Below, one piece after another: positions 1 to 10,232 of a DNA stretch of 12,728 nucleotides (positions are counted from its first letter, which is position 1; each line of letters opens with the position of its first letter). The notes under the pieces were generated by a model. The model did not search any database and had not been told where the DNA came from. It was given only the letters and a program-made list of their open reading frames with translations. Made by a program: the position numbers and the translations under genes. This stretch comes from Conidiobolus incongruus B7586. Lineage: Eukaryota > Entomophthoromycota > Entomophthoromycetes > Entomophthorales > Conidiobolaceae. The stretch spans positions 1 to 12,728 of the forward strand of contig JNEM01006108.1 of NCBI GenBank assembly GCA_000697335.1. The letters run 5' to 3'.

Positions 1-1009
1 TATAAAAAAATTATTATATTTAGTATATTTATTAGATTATAACCAAAATAATTATTATTGTTTTATATAATTAAAAAATATACTTATAAAAAAGAATATT
101 TTTCCAAATAAATTTATTTGATAATAAAATATCAGATGTTAATCTTTAATTAAAAGCACTAATTAAATAATAACAACTTATGAAAAGTGTAGCAAAAAGT
201 TATTAATAACAAACATCAATATTGATTTTATTTTATATATGAATTTTTGTTAAATAGATCAAAAGTTTTATTTATATATAATTTCAAAAACTATAATTAT
301 TTAATATTTGAAATATTATTAAAATAATTATATATTGAAATATTTATTATCACTTATAAATATTTAAAATTATTATTTTGGAAAAAAGTTTATAAATTCA
401 ATATATTAAATCTGGATTATATATAAACAAAAACAAAACATAATACTATTATTAATAAATAATCCATGAATTATATTTGATAAAATTAAATTATTTAAAT
501 TTATTTCAATAAAAAAAGTATCCAATCATTTTATTAAAGATTAAATCATATGTTAATCACAAGACTAAACCTATTAAATATCAAAAAGTATATGTTTTTA
601 TCCATTGTTTACAAAATAGACTGGGTCTTTTATTCAAATCATGAATTTTATTTTAATTCAAACAATTGAAATAAATTTGAAAATATCAAAATATTGGATC
701 ATTAGTCTTTAAAGTAATATATTGGTTTATGGCAAGAAAGTGCAATCATTTTCTCAATCATAAGGAATGATATTCTTGAATGAAATATTTATAATTAGTT
801 TATTAATTAATTACTACATGCGATACTAAGAAATATATTAATATTTAAGCAGCTTTGATTATTATTGTTTAAATTGGTTTTTGTAATTAGATAATGCATA
901 TTAATATGATATATATGTATCAGGATATAAGCGTAAAAAGATTAGACGTCAATAAAATAAATTATAAGCCAATAATTAGTGTAAAATAGTATAACAATTA
1001 GTTAATTTA
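1..1009. other. AT-rich intergenic region, no gene seen
   Basis: About 1 kb of very AT-rich sequence lies downstream of the PCI-domain gene, whose stop is at 1010-1012. I see no reading frame with recognisable protein content, no tRNA-like A and B boxes and no long repeat. Many homopolymer and AT runs make isolated TATA or polyadenylation-like matches meaningless here. It probably contains the 3' untranslated region and transcription end of the neighbouring minus-strand gene. Confidence 0.7.
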
Positions 1010-2277
1010 TCAATTAGGTTTACCCATTGGTAATTTATGAAACCCAGTCTTTTGACTTATCATTACCACGTTATGCGTATATGCAATATACCCAGCTACG
1101 TAACCTTTGGAGATAAGAGTAGAGAACACACCAACTGCCTCGTCTTCATCAGACTGAAATCCAGCGACGTTCAAAGCAACGTGAATTTGTTGAAACGTGA
1201 GTCTTTTTGGCTTGCCCAAATTGATATAGATTTTCTTACACAGATTCCTCAAGCATATCAGCCTCAATCTTTCGAACATCATTAATACATTCATTTTGGA
1301 TAGTTGATCCTGAAATTGGTCAAGTAGTTTGTTATATTTGGGTATATCAGCTTCGTAAATAGCATTCAATAGAGGTCCGTATATCTTTTGCAAGGAGCGA
1401 TGCTTTGATAACACTTTGATATGAGGAAGTATCCCTTTATTAATGAGTAATGGGATTAAATAAACCAAAATTCTCTTTTGATTATCTCTATGAGCATAGT
1501 GGCAGAGTTTAAATGCTTTCATAAGATGCTCTTCAGCCTAAAGCTAAATGAGTATTATCCATTAATGATAAACATCATAATTTAGCTCACCTTTGGAAAT
1601 CTCTCTTTGAAAAATTCCATTCTTCCATAATAATAATGAAAGGTTACTTGATCAGCTTTTGGAAATCTTTCAAGACTGACCAGATCAGGCTCCGTTTCGA
1701 CAGCACCAATTAAACTCTTGCATAAGTCCAGTGTATTTAAATAGCTGTGAACTGATAACAAAATGTTAATCATTTTATAAGTTCCTAACATTATTGAAGT
1801 TTTTAAATTGGTGTCGGGATTGGTCAGACAGCTAGTGAAAGCTCGATTCATTATATGAGTCGCCTCCTCCAAATTACATCCTGAAGTTCTATCAATATTA
1901 AGGGAAACATCGGTTTGAATAGCTATCATTTTTAAATCTTTCATAAATCTATAAAGGATAGGAAGTACCCAATTATTCGAATTATCCAACTGTTGAACCA
2001 GTAATTTACAGCAATTAGATTGACTTTCCAATGCATATTTGTACTTCTGTTGAGCCAAATGATATCTAGTCTGTATGTGAGCATCTATAATATTACGCCA
2101 TTCTGAAGGAATACTACGGAGTGCATTATTGGGTTGATAAGATTGTAATTGATTGAATGGAATTTCAAATTTAACAGGATGCGTTTGAAGTAGTGAGGCG
2201 ATATCTTTACTACGACGTATTGTAATCAAATGACCGACTTCAGCTGTAAAATCTAATAAATGCAAATTATCACTCAT
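1010..2277 (-). CDS. PCID2: PCI-domain protein, PCID2/Thp1-like TREX-2 subunit
   Basis: The gene has two exons on the minus strand: 1591-2277 (residues 1-229) and 1010-1537 (residues 230-404, TGA stop), with an intron at 1538-1590 between codons. The product is 404 residues; human PCID2 is about 400. Family-like blocks in order are NWVLPILYRFMKDLKMIA, then LDLCKSLIGAVE, then QVTFHYYYGRMEFF. Across the splice follows AEEHLMKAFKLCH and then QKRILVYLIPLLI. The winged-helix end contains LRNLCKKIYI and ISKGYVAGYIAY. Known role of the family: with Sac3/GANP, Sus1/ENY2, Cdc31/centrin and Sem1/DSS1 it forms TREX-2, which links transcription to mRNA export at the nuclear pore; the PCI and winged-helix part binds Sac3 and nucleic acid. 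The ATG at 2275-2277 is preceded in frame by TAA at 2284-2286, which fixes the start. A COP9-associated CSN12 paralogue is the main alternative, but the matches favour PCID2/Thp1. Confidence 0.9.
1538..1590 (-). other. spliceosomal intron of the PCID2-like gene
   Basis: A 53-base intron begins GTGAGC and ends TTTAG on the minus strand. It is phase 0. Removing it joins FPK directly to AEEHL, which restores the family alignment; reading through it meets a stop after two codons. Confidence 0.9.
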
Positions 2278-3860
2278 TTTTCTTTATTTTGTTGATTTTT
2301 ATTTTGGTCACTTGGATTTTCATAATATATAGTAATAATTCAAATTATTCGAATTATGGTATTAGATAGAAATATCAATTAATTTGAGAATTTATTACAT
2401 CAATTATTTTTTGACTCAAACTTAATCTATTGAATTTATGATGAAAAATATATTTTGATATCAAATGAAACATTTCCCAGTAAAAATATATTACGATAAA
2501 ATTATATCTCATAGCAATAATGTTTTTCATAATACCATTATTTTCTTTTGAAGATAAAAAAATTAAAAAATTTATTTTAAACATAGATCAAATTGGATTA
2601 AAATTTGTAAACTTGGAAGTATTATATAATAAAATGAATAATAGTTATATACTAAATCAATACAAATAGTAAAAATTTTAAATATATTCATTGATTGGAT
2701 TTGATAAAAACTTTATTATATTATATTTAATAGTTCTTCAATTATTAAGAATATACATTAATTGCCACATCAGCTTTTTAGTATTGAAAACATAACATTA
2801 TTTAAGATTGATAATGAGAAAATTTTGTGTGTATGGTTAAATTATGTTACTTAGAAATTTAAAAAATTTTGTATTTAATATAATAACTCTCGTCATATAT
2901 TCAATTATAAGGTCATCTTTACTATTTTATAATTTGAGCTCTTTACCCTAAATTGAATTGTTAATTGTGTTATAATTTTTATAATAAAAAGTATATATAC
3001 AAAATTAAAAATTAAAAATTATTAAGTAGAATACAAGATCCTTTGATTATTTTAATATTAAAATAGTTAAATAATTTTAAAAATTTACATGAATTATAAA
3101 ATTATTGTATTATTGTATAGATGGGGTTATCGGAACTAGTAATTAGATAATATTAATAATATGTCAAATCATATCAATATATAGCTTTAATTTATGTTTA
3201 CTTGAGCTAATATTAATTAATACACATTTGAACTTGCAAATAGTCGTCGTTTTTATATTATATTGCGGTTAATCAAGTTAATATCAAAAATATAATTTCC
3301 TCAAAAAATCATATTTAAAATTAAAATCAATAAGGTAATAACTTGTAAATATATATATATTGTTGATTAATGAAATGCAAACTTTATTTAATATAAATGC
3401 CATTGATATCCGCATTAGAAGATATATTATCTTTAGTGTAAAATATATTATAAATCCAATATTATTTTAACATGTGTATATTTGTTTAATAATAATAGGA
3501 TTTTGAGTTCTGTGAGGACCATTATCTTACAATTAATCATTACATGGAATATGTAAATTAACTTTGAATCGATCGTGTTGGAAAATGGCAGTCCAAATTA
3601 ACTAATCACAATATTCCTAGTCAACCAATCAAAATCCATTGAGTGGTGAATTGGATCTTCAGAATATTGAATGTGATTGATTACCTAAATCTTATCCACA
3701 TAATAATATATAAATAAAATATCTCTAATTTTAAACCCTACAACTTAATTATTCTATCTGAAAATCATCTTTAATATATTCAATTAATTATTCTATATTA
3801 TAAAATATATAACTTTTGATATATCATAATCTTAAAAAATAATCCATCAATTTTTAGAAT
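2278..3860. other. divergent intergenic region between the PCID2-like and GBF1-like genes
   Basis: This 1.58 kb AT-rich stretch separates two genes that point away from each other, so it should contain both promoters. The part at about 3490-3690 is less AT-rich than the rest and carries CCAAT-type sites. Short AT-only features also occur, including an 18-base palindrome at 3048-3065 and an ATTAAAA-type run near 3001-3020. These are expected by chance at this composition. No convincing gene lies in it. Confidence 0.6.
3625..3716 (+). promoter_or_regulatory. candidate promoter of the GBF1-like gene (CCAAT and TATA)
   Basis: A CCAAT pentamer lies at 3625-3629 and an inverted copy (ATTGG) at 3650-3654, in a locally less AT-rich patch. 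TATATAAATA follows at 3707-3716, about 145 bases before the ATG. The order CCAAT then TATA is typical of fungal promoters that bind the Hap/NF-Y complex. The TATA match is weak evidence in this background, and a TTTTTAG just before the ATG could be the acceptor of an intron in the 5' untranslated region. Confidence 0.3.
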
Positions 3861-6800
3861 ATGTCGGAATCGAATTTTTATAATGACCATTCCAGAAATA
3901 CTGTGGATTTAAATACTACCGATATTAAGAATAACAACTTGGAATCTATTTTGGCCGATGTGAACGAAATTACTACTGTATCTTGTGACGAATGGAGAAT
4001 ATTTTTAAAACAACAAATTAATAGTATTATATTGCAAATTTTATCCAATTCTAAATATAAGCCTCATAATGTACCAATATCGGCCATTTTGTTGGATTGT
4101 AATTCTACTATTAATGACTTTAGAAACAATAATCCTCTGATCCCAAATTTAAACAAGGAAACTGTAGAAGAATCCAAAAATAATAATCTGAAATCCACTT
4201 CCAGTACCGAGGGCGATGCTAAAAAGGAGTTGACTACCCTTTCAACAGCTTCATCAAATACTCCTCGCGTTCAACTTGGTAAATTGGGGAAACTGATCAA
4301 TACTCAAGTTTTTGAATTTGATGATTGGGATCAAATTGAAAGAAGTAATACTTTTAAGGTAATGATGAATCCCTTATTTAATCAAGGTCACTAGAACCAA
4401 ACCATTTATTAAATATGTGTTTAGAAACCTCCTGGTGTTCTTGTCGAAATGATAGAATTAAGAAAATATATTGAGAGAGTGCCTGGTATGTAATTTAGTT
4501 TTTTAGTTATTCAAATTCCACTAATAAAGAATATCTTGATGTTGAATAGAGAGGGGAGATCTTGATTCCCTGACGGTTTTAAGCCCATTTGTACATATCA
4601 TTCAGTCAGCCGAAACTAGTGGGTCCGTAACTGGTGCCGCTCTCACTGCTGTTCATTATATTCTTGCAAATAGAGTAATAGGTAAGCGATCCATAAATAC
4701 TACACTTGAATCATTCAATTAATGGTGTTTTAGCTGAACATTCCAACAATTTGATCACATCCATTAGAGAGCTTTCAGTTGCTGTTACTAATTGCAAATT
4801 TGAATCAAGTGACCCTAGTCAAGATGAAATCGTATTAATGAAAATTTTGAAAGCCATGGATACAATGGTTCATTCTGATTTGATTTTCGATAGACTCGCT
4901 ACAACTCACATTCATGCTATTATTGAATCTGCTCTCTCTTTATGTCATCAGATTAAAATGTCGATGGTATTCAGGCATCATGCTGAACAAGCCATTCAAT
5001 CTATTATTCTTTGCGTTACTTCGAAGTTAATTAGTAATCCTCTTCGTCATTTTAACCCTGCTATAGAGGCCTTGGCAGCAAGTGATACATTAATTGTGGG
5101 AGCAGATTCTTCAACTAGACCATCAATTTCTAGATCGAACTCTCTTTCTGATGCTCATACTGCTCCTACCTTTGTTGAAGTTTTAGAAGAAATCTTCAAG
5201 ACGTTGATTTCACTCTTAGACCCCCATAGCTTGTCCCATACAGATTATATGAGATTAATTGGCATTTCTTTGTTGCATTCAATTTTTATCAAAGATGGGT
5301 ATTTAATAATGCGTGAAGAATCTTTAAGACCACTTATATGTGATCAATTAATGAAAAACTTATGGATGTTACAGTTTGGTGAGCATTTGAATATTGTCAC
5401 CCAATCCTTGGACCTTAGTACACTGTTGTTATCACTTGGTTTGCCTTATATGAAAGCCCAGCTCCAGTTGTTGATCAACCAAGCTATTCAAATAAGTTCA
5501 CCATCCTATCAATTTGGAAATATTGGTAAGCTTAAACAGGATCAAATTCAATATCTCTTCGTGAATTTCCTATTTAACCTGTTCCAATCTTCTCCTACTT
5601 TTTTCAACGAGCTTTTCATCAATTATGATTCAGATATTTATCACCAAAATATCTTGGAAAAGCTCATTAATTTCATTGTGGATAATTGTATTAAATACAC
5701 TACATCGGAATTTCCATCGCAGATATCGAACATTTGGCTTGAGCAAATTCTTAAACTTCTTGCTTCTATGCTGCTAAGATCACATTATAAGGTATAGATT
5801 TGAAATTTTCCCATTTTACTATTATTAATACTTTTTAGCCTCAAAACGCTTTACTGACCCGTCTAACTGGAATCAACTCATATTTGAATCGTATTCCTCC
5901 TCAACTTTATCAAACTGATGTTGCACCAAATCCTGACTTTTTGTATTCTACTCAAACTCCAGAGCAGATTCTATCCAACAAAGCCAAAAAGCATATTTTA
6001 GTTCAAGCAGTGGAACAATTTAATGCTAAACCTGCTAATGGAATAGATTTTCTCGTTCAGCATGAATTTTTGCCTCCTAAGGATAGCTCAAATTTCAATC
6101 TTGAGCTTGCTAAGTTTATTAAAAATACACCTGGATTAGACAAGAAAAAATTAGGAGAGTACCTATCCAAGTCACAAAATACTCAATTGCTTGAGTCATT
6201 TTTAAGCTTGTTTGACTTTAAAAACAAGCGTATAGATGAAGCTATCAGAGACTTCTTAACAACTTTCCGCTTGCCTGGAGAATCTCAACAAATCGACAGA
6301 ATCATGGATACCTTTTCGACTTTCTACTATGATAGTGGACCGGAAGAAATCAACCATAGAGATGCTGTATATGTTCTCTCCTTTTCCGTTGTGATGTTGA
6401 ATACAGATTTGCACAATCCTCAAGTGAGAAATAAGATGGATTTCAATAGTTATCGCAATAATTTAAGAGGAGTAAACGATGGTAAAAACTTTTCAGATGA
6501 TTATTTGAGAGCTATCTTTGAAGGCATTCGAGATAATGAAATTGTGATGCCAGAAGAGCATGAGGGCCAAAAGTCATTAGACTTTATCTGGACAACTTCC
6601 CTTCAAAATGCTAAATCTTCGGGACTTTATTTCAAGCTGCATCCTGGACAATTTGATGAACAAGTTTTCATGGTAGTTTATGGTATTATTACCGATTTGT
6701 TAATTCAAGGTAACTACAGCTCAATAACTATACGATTAATTATACTTATCATTTCGATATATAGTGTATAAGAGCAGCCTAAACGATTCATTGATTCAAA

Positions 6801-9370
6801 GCTGCCTGATGGGACTTTACCTTGTTGGACACCTTGCTAATGAATTCAGTAACTCTCAAGCATTGGACAATTTAGTGAAAGTAGTTTCAAGTTTAATGGC
6901 TAGGCTATTCTCAGACAATGAAGATATTGATGCTGGATTCTCAGCACAGTCATCTTCCATAGTCAATCGCACTCAAATGGTTGACAATATCGTTTTATCC
7001 GATCTTGCTGTGAATTTAGGTCAATCTTATAAGGCACAACTGGCCACTGTATTTTTATTTAATCTTTCAGGGGATTATATTGCAAACTTGGATTCAGGAT
7101 GGTGGGATTTGTTGGATTTATTGAAACTCTTTGTTGATTCTTTTTTGCTACCTACAGAGTTGCTCTCTATTGATGAATATGGTTTCCATGAAGATCCTAA
7201 TTCTACCACTTCTCAAGCTAAAAAAACTTCTATATTTATTCCATTCGCTGCACCAGATGTAACTTTACATTCTTCAAACTGGAAGAATTCTGGAGAGCCC
7301 GGTTATGTTCACATGCAACAGCCTTCGATATCTACTGAAGGTTCGAATTCAGGAATATTTTCGGCTTTATCCTCTTATTTGGGATACTCGTCCACTCATC
7401 CAGATATTATTTGGGAGTTACCAGTAAATTTATTGTTCGCATATCATGACTCCACCAAAAAGATTATAGAACCTTGTAAATTTAAAGAACTTATGACTAA
7501 TATTCAAAACTTGAATCAGCAAAAGTTTGAAGCTTTACTCAAAAAGTTTATGATCATGACCAGATTGCCACAAATTGATTCCAATATCAATGATAATTCT
7601 TCCAGGCCAAATGTACCTCAGTCTGAATCAGCAGAACAAGCCACTGATTCCAGCAATGAGCCTCTTCTTCAGACCAATAACACCTCAGACTCGAGTCCTA
7701 TAAAGTATTATCCTTCGAGCATTTTCTTCATTCGTTGGTTAGTCAACATCGCTCTTGAATATCATAACTCTGATCGATTTTGGCCTATTGTTTTAACATT
7801 CTTTGCCGATGTTATCTACCAAGCTGAAGTATATCATCCATATGTTATTCAAAGAGTTTTAGTTGAATTGGTGAATATTATTTTTCATCTAACTCCCAAA
7901 GCTGCTCAGTCGAATTTGTCACAGCTTAGTTTAAATAAGGCTGTCCAACTTTTGGGCAAGACTTCACCCAATTCAATCATTTCCTCTTCTGAACAACTGG
8001 TTCCCGCATTCAAGCTTTTAATTGCTACATATTCTAACTTTTTGTTTGATTCTAACTGTTGGGCTACTTGCCTTCATGTTGCTCATAATACTTTCTCGTC
8101 ACCTAACCCACAAACTGTTCATAAAACTTTCAATCTTGTTCAACAGCTCATTGGATCTATCAATCGAGTTCAAGTATCTCATGGCGATTATTTACTGCTT
8201 GTGAATCTTTTAATCGAGTATAGTAATCCTGATCAGTTCATCAGATCAAGTGATGATCCTCTACAGTTAGTTATTCAGAGAAGCTCCCTATCGCTCAGGT
8301 TAATTGGTAAATTACTTGAGCAAATACCTCATGTTGCTCAAGATCGTCAATTGAGTGGCTATTACCTTCCACCAATGATTGGATTGAGCAATCTCAGCAA
8401 CCATTTAAGAAAGGAAATTAGAGGTGCTGCTTTGAGTCAACTCAAGTATGCATTAACTTCTTCATATCTAACCAATCACTCCACATTTTCTGATTGGAGT
8501 AAAATTTTTACCAAAGTTATGTTCCCACTGATAGATCAAACAATTTCTAATAATCACAGCAGTGGCAAGCGTTCTAGTCAACAGCATCAGCAACCACAAA
8601 TGGACATGATTGAACTTGAAGAAGGTCGTACTAGAGTTTCATCAATGCTCTCACAAGTATACTTGGTTTATTTGAATTTGGTTTCTCCAATCAATTCTTC
8701 ATTTGACCCACAAGAGTCGCTTGATTCGTTTACACATGTCAAAGCTATTTGGACTGAGCTCTTACCTAGGCTCTTGAGATTGATGAAGCATCCACGCCAG
8801 GATGATCAATACTTCGAAACAATTTTCGAAATATTAAAAAATCTCATATTGGTCATGCAGGCAACTCATCTCTTACTTTTGGCCTCCGATCCTGCGCTAG
8901 AAGGAATCAACTCCCCCAACTATCAAGCTAAATATCTTGAATCTCAAGATCCTATATCCCAGCTTACCATTACCACATATATCTTGATCAAGGAGAATTT
9001 CCCTCAATTGATGGAGCAAATTTTCCCAATCAGGTCATTATCTACTTCTCCTCAGAATATGCTCAAAATCCCTACCGTTAGTAGTGAAAATATCCATAAT
9101 CAAGAACAATCTAGTGTAGAAACTGGTGCAACGAATAAGGCTCACGAGCCAAATGAAAAACTAGCTGCAGAAGTGAATGAAGCTGACGTTAAAGTACCAA
9201 CTCAAGAGAGTGGGCCCAATTCTTCAGAACCCAAATCTGAGCAACCTCCCTCCAAAGAAGTAAATCAACCCCAAGAAGCGCAAACACTCAAGGAAGAAAA
9301 TCCTAAATCATCCGAAGATCCTAGTCAATTCCCTGATCATTCTGCCGCATCAATTATACTATCTCTATAA
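3861..9370 (+). CDS. GBF1: GBF1/Gea-type large ARF guanine nucleotide exchange factor
   Basis: Exons are 3861-4358, 4425-4485, 4550-4681, 4734-5791, 5839-6709 and 6765-9370. Together they give 1741 residues, ending in TAA. TAG at 3855-3857 precedes the ATG in frame. Family role: it swaps GDP for GTP on ARF1-class GTPases at ER-Golgi membranes, which recruits COPI coats. The DCB region is at about 49-370 and is split by an Asn/Ser-rich insert at about 75-150; it contains LSPFVHIIQSAETSGSVTG. The HUS region is at about 376-560, with HUS box NYDSD at 527-531. The Sec7 domain is at about 625-820. It has the catalytic glutamate E731 in FRLPGESQ (codon 6280-6282) and the ARF-binding motif VVMLNTDLHNPQ. 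HDS1 is at about 834-1003, HDS2 from about 1071 and HDS3 at about 1195-1625. The last 107 residues are a Glu/Pro/Ser-rich disordered tail. Human GBF1 is about 1859 residues and yeast Gea1/2 about 1400-1460. The BIG/Sec7 family is less likely from the overall layout. Confidence 0.93.
4359..4424 (+). other. intron 1 of the GBF1-like gene
   Basis: A 66-base phase-0 intron starts GTAATG and ends GTTTAG. It joins NTFK to KPPGVLVEMIELRKY. An earlier TAG at 4392-4394 cannot be the acceptor, because the frame from there soon stops. Confidence 0.85.
4486..4549 (+). other. intron 2 of the GBF1-like gene
   Basis: A 64-base phase-1 intron starts GTATGT and ends AATAG, with a branch-like CTAAT at 4521-4525. 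It joins YIERVP to ERGDLDSLTV, leaving a 61-base exon 2. Confidence 0.85.
4682..4733 (+). other. intron 3 of the GBF1-like gene
   Basis: A 52-base phase-1 intron starts GTAAGC and ends TTTTAG. It joins ILANRVI to AEHSNNLITSI, which restores the continuous DCB alignment. Confidence 0.88.
5792..5838 (+). other. intron 4 of the GBF1-like gene
   Basis: At 47 bases this is the shortest intron in the window. It is phase 0, starts GTATAG and ends TTTTTAG. It joins LLRSHYK to PQNALLTRLTGINSY just before the Sec7 domain. A stop occurs immediately if it is retained. Confidence 0.88.
6710..6764 (+). other. intron 5 of the GBF1-like gene
   Basis: A 55-base phase-1 intron starts GTAACT and ends TATATAG. 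It joins ITDLLIQ to VYKSSLNDSLIQSC inside HDS1, matching the spacing of the human GBF1 helix at this point. Confidence 0.85.
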
Positions 9371-9803
9371 ATCACATAATATACACATTTGGATCATTCA
9401 AATAATTGATCGAATTAATACTTATATTAATACACAATATTAATATTTTGAATTTCATATAAAAAATTATATTAAATGTATTTTTTATCAAATATGTAAA
9501 GGTAAAATAAATTCATTTTAGCAATTTCCTGGCCAAACTATATTGGTAACAATATGAAATCAGCTAGTGCAAATAAAATATATATTGATTTATCAGCTTT
9601 GAAAAATTGAATGTAGTTGATATTAAAAAGGCGATTATAATAAAATTGATTAGAGGTGAAGATGGAAGGAAAAGTATAGAAATTGAAATTTTAACAATCT
9701 AGATCAAGTGATGGAAGATAGGTGCGTTAATCAAAAGTTGTTGAAATAAAGAAATAAAAACTTGGTTGATATTAAATGAAATTGCAAAAAATGAAAAAGA
9801 TAA
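9371..9803. other. convergent intergenic region, no gene seen
   Basis: This AT-rich stretch lies between the stop of the GBF1-like gene on the plus strand and the stop of the small orphan gene on the minus strand. It should hold both 3' untranslated regions. AAAGGTAAAATAA at 9498-9510 recurs inside the tandem repeat near 12358. No other feature stands out. Confidence 0.6.
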
Positions 9804-10043
9804 TCAATTTATATTATTAAATTTACAAAATTTATTTCTTATCGTGGTTACTAATTCTTGGAATGTCATCGAGGACACCAACACAGCCATTGTGTAGGCC
9901 AGGTTGTGAAGCATGGCGACTACCAACTGGGGTAGACTACCGATGATTAGTTCTCTGGCTATCTGGCGATGATTACTTGTAAATGGGGCATTGTAAAGAG
10001 CGGTTAGACCAGTAGCAATAGTGGCGGTGTGAAGACCAGGCAT
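9804..10043 (-). CDS. small orphan protein, 79 residues, one hydrophobic segment
   Basis: I do not recognise this protein. It starts MPGLHTATIATG and has a hydrophobic, membrane-like stretch at about residues 33-58. The ATG at 10041-10043 is the first one downstream of the presumed promoter, since the 140-base leader has none. It has A at -3, and an in-frame TGA precedes it. Most codons up to about residue 65 end in G or C, unlike the AT-rich neighbours; this pattern is seen in highly expressed genes of AT-rich fungi. The last dozen codons are AT-rich again, so the true end could differ (a missed splice at GTAACC near residue 65, or a shifted stop). CCCTTAG directly before the start could be an acceptor if an upstream exon exists. 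A loose likeness to small OST5/TMEM258-type membrane proteins was considered, but it is too weak to name. Confidence 0.4.
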   Translation of the reverse strand: MPGLHTATIATGLTALYNAPFTSNHRQIARELIIGSLPQLVVAMLHNLAYTMAVLVSSMTFQELVTTIRNKFCKFNNIN

Positions 10044-10180
10044 GCTAAGGGAATGGAATCACAAAATAGCAATAGAAAAGAGTGTAGAGTGAATAATGGA
10101 ACCTGACTCAAGTGGAGTATAGGCGGCTACGAGAGTATACTAAGAGAGCGGGTCTGAAGTAGGAAAAGAGGCCTATTTGT

Positions 10181-10232
10181 AAAAGAAGGAGAGAGAAGGA
10201 AGTGCTTATTATAAATAAGTGAAATATATTGG
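10181..10232 (-). promoter_or_regulatory. candidate promoter of the small orphan gene (CCAAT, TATA, CT block)
   Basis: Read on the minus strand, CCAAT (10228-10232) is followed by TATTTATAATAAG (within 10205-10219, itself an inverted repeat CTTATT-ATA-AATAAG). An unbroken 22-base pyrimidine run at 10181-10202 comes next. This CCAAT, TATA and CT-block order, roughly 140-190 bases before the first ATG, is the usual core promoter layout of strongly expressed fungal genes. The pyrimidine run is striking in a region otherwise dominated by A and T. Confidence 0.4.

Noticed and set aside
1037-1285. Plus-strand reading frame of 82 codons
   Set aside because: It lies opposite exon 2 of the PCI-domain gene, which has clear family similarity; the plus-strand translation has none.
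2375-2584. Minus-strand reading frame of 69 codons in the divergent intergenic region
   Set aside because: Its translation is almost entirely Phe, Ile, Asn, Lys and Tyr, as expected from AT-rich noncoding DNA, and no promoter or homology supports it.
3001-3020. Short ATTAAAA-type tandem run
   Set aside because: Low-complexity sequence of a kind common in very AT-rich spacers; no other sign of function.
3048-3065. Perfect 18-base palindrome TATTTTAATATTAAAATA
   Set aside because: At this AT content roughly one such palindrome is expected by chance in a window of this size.
4392-4394. TAG as the stop of a short first protein from 3861
   Set aside because: It lies inside an intron; splicing at 4359 and 4425 restores a continuous ARF exchange factor alignment.
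8022-8204. Plus-strand reading frame of 60 codons
   Set aside because: It is an out-of-frame shadow inside the last exon of the ARF exchange factor gene.
9840-10200. Structured noncoding RNA in the less AT-rich patch
   Set aside because: I looked for signal recognition particle, RNase P and spliceosomal RNA signatures on both strands and found none; the codon pattern of the minus-strand frame explains the composition better.
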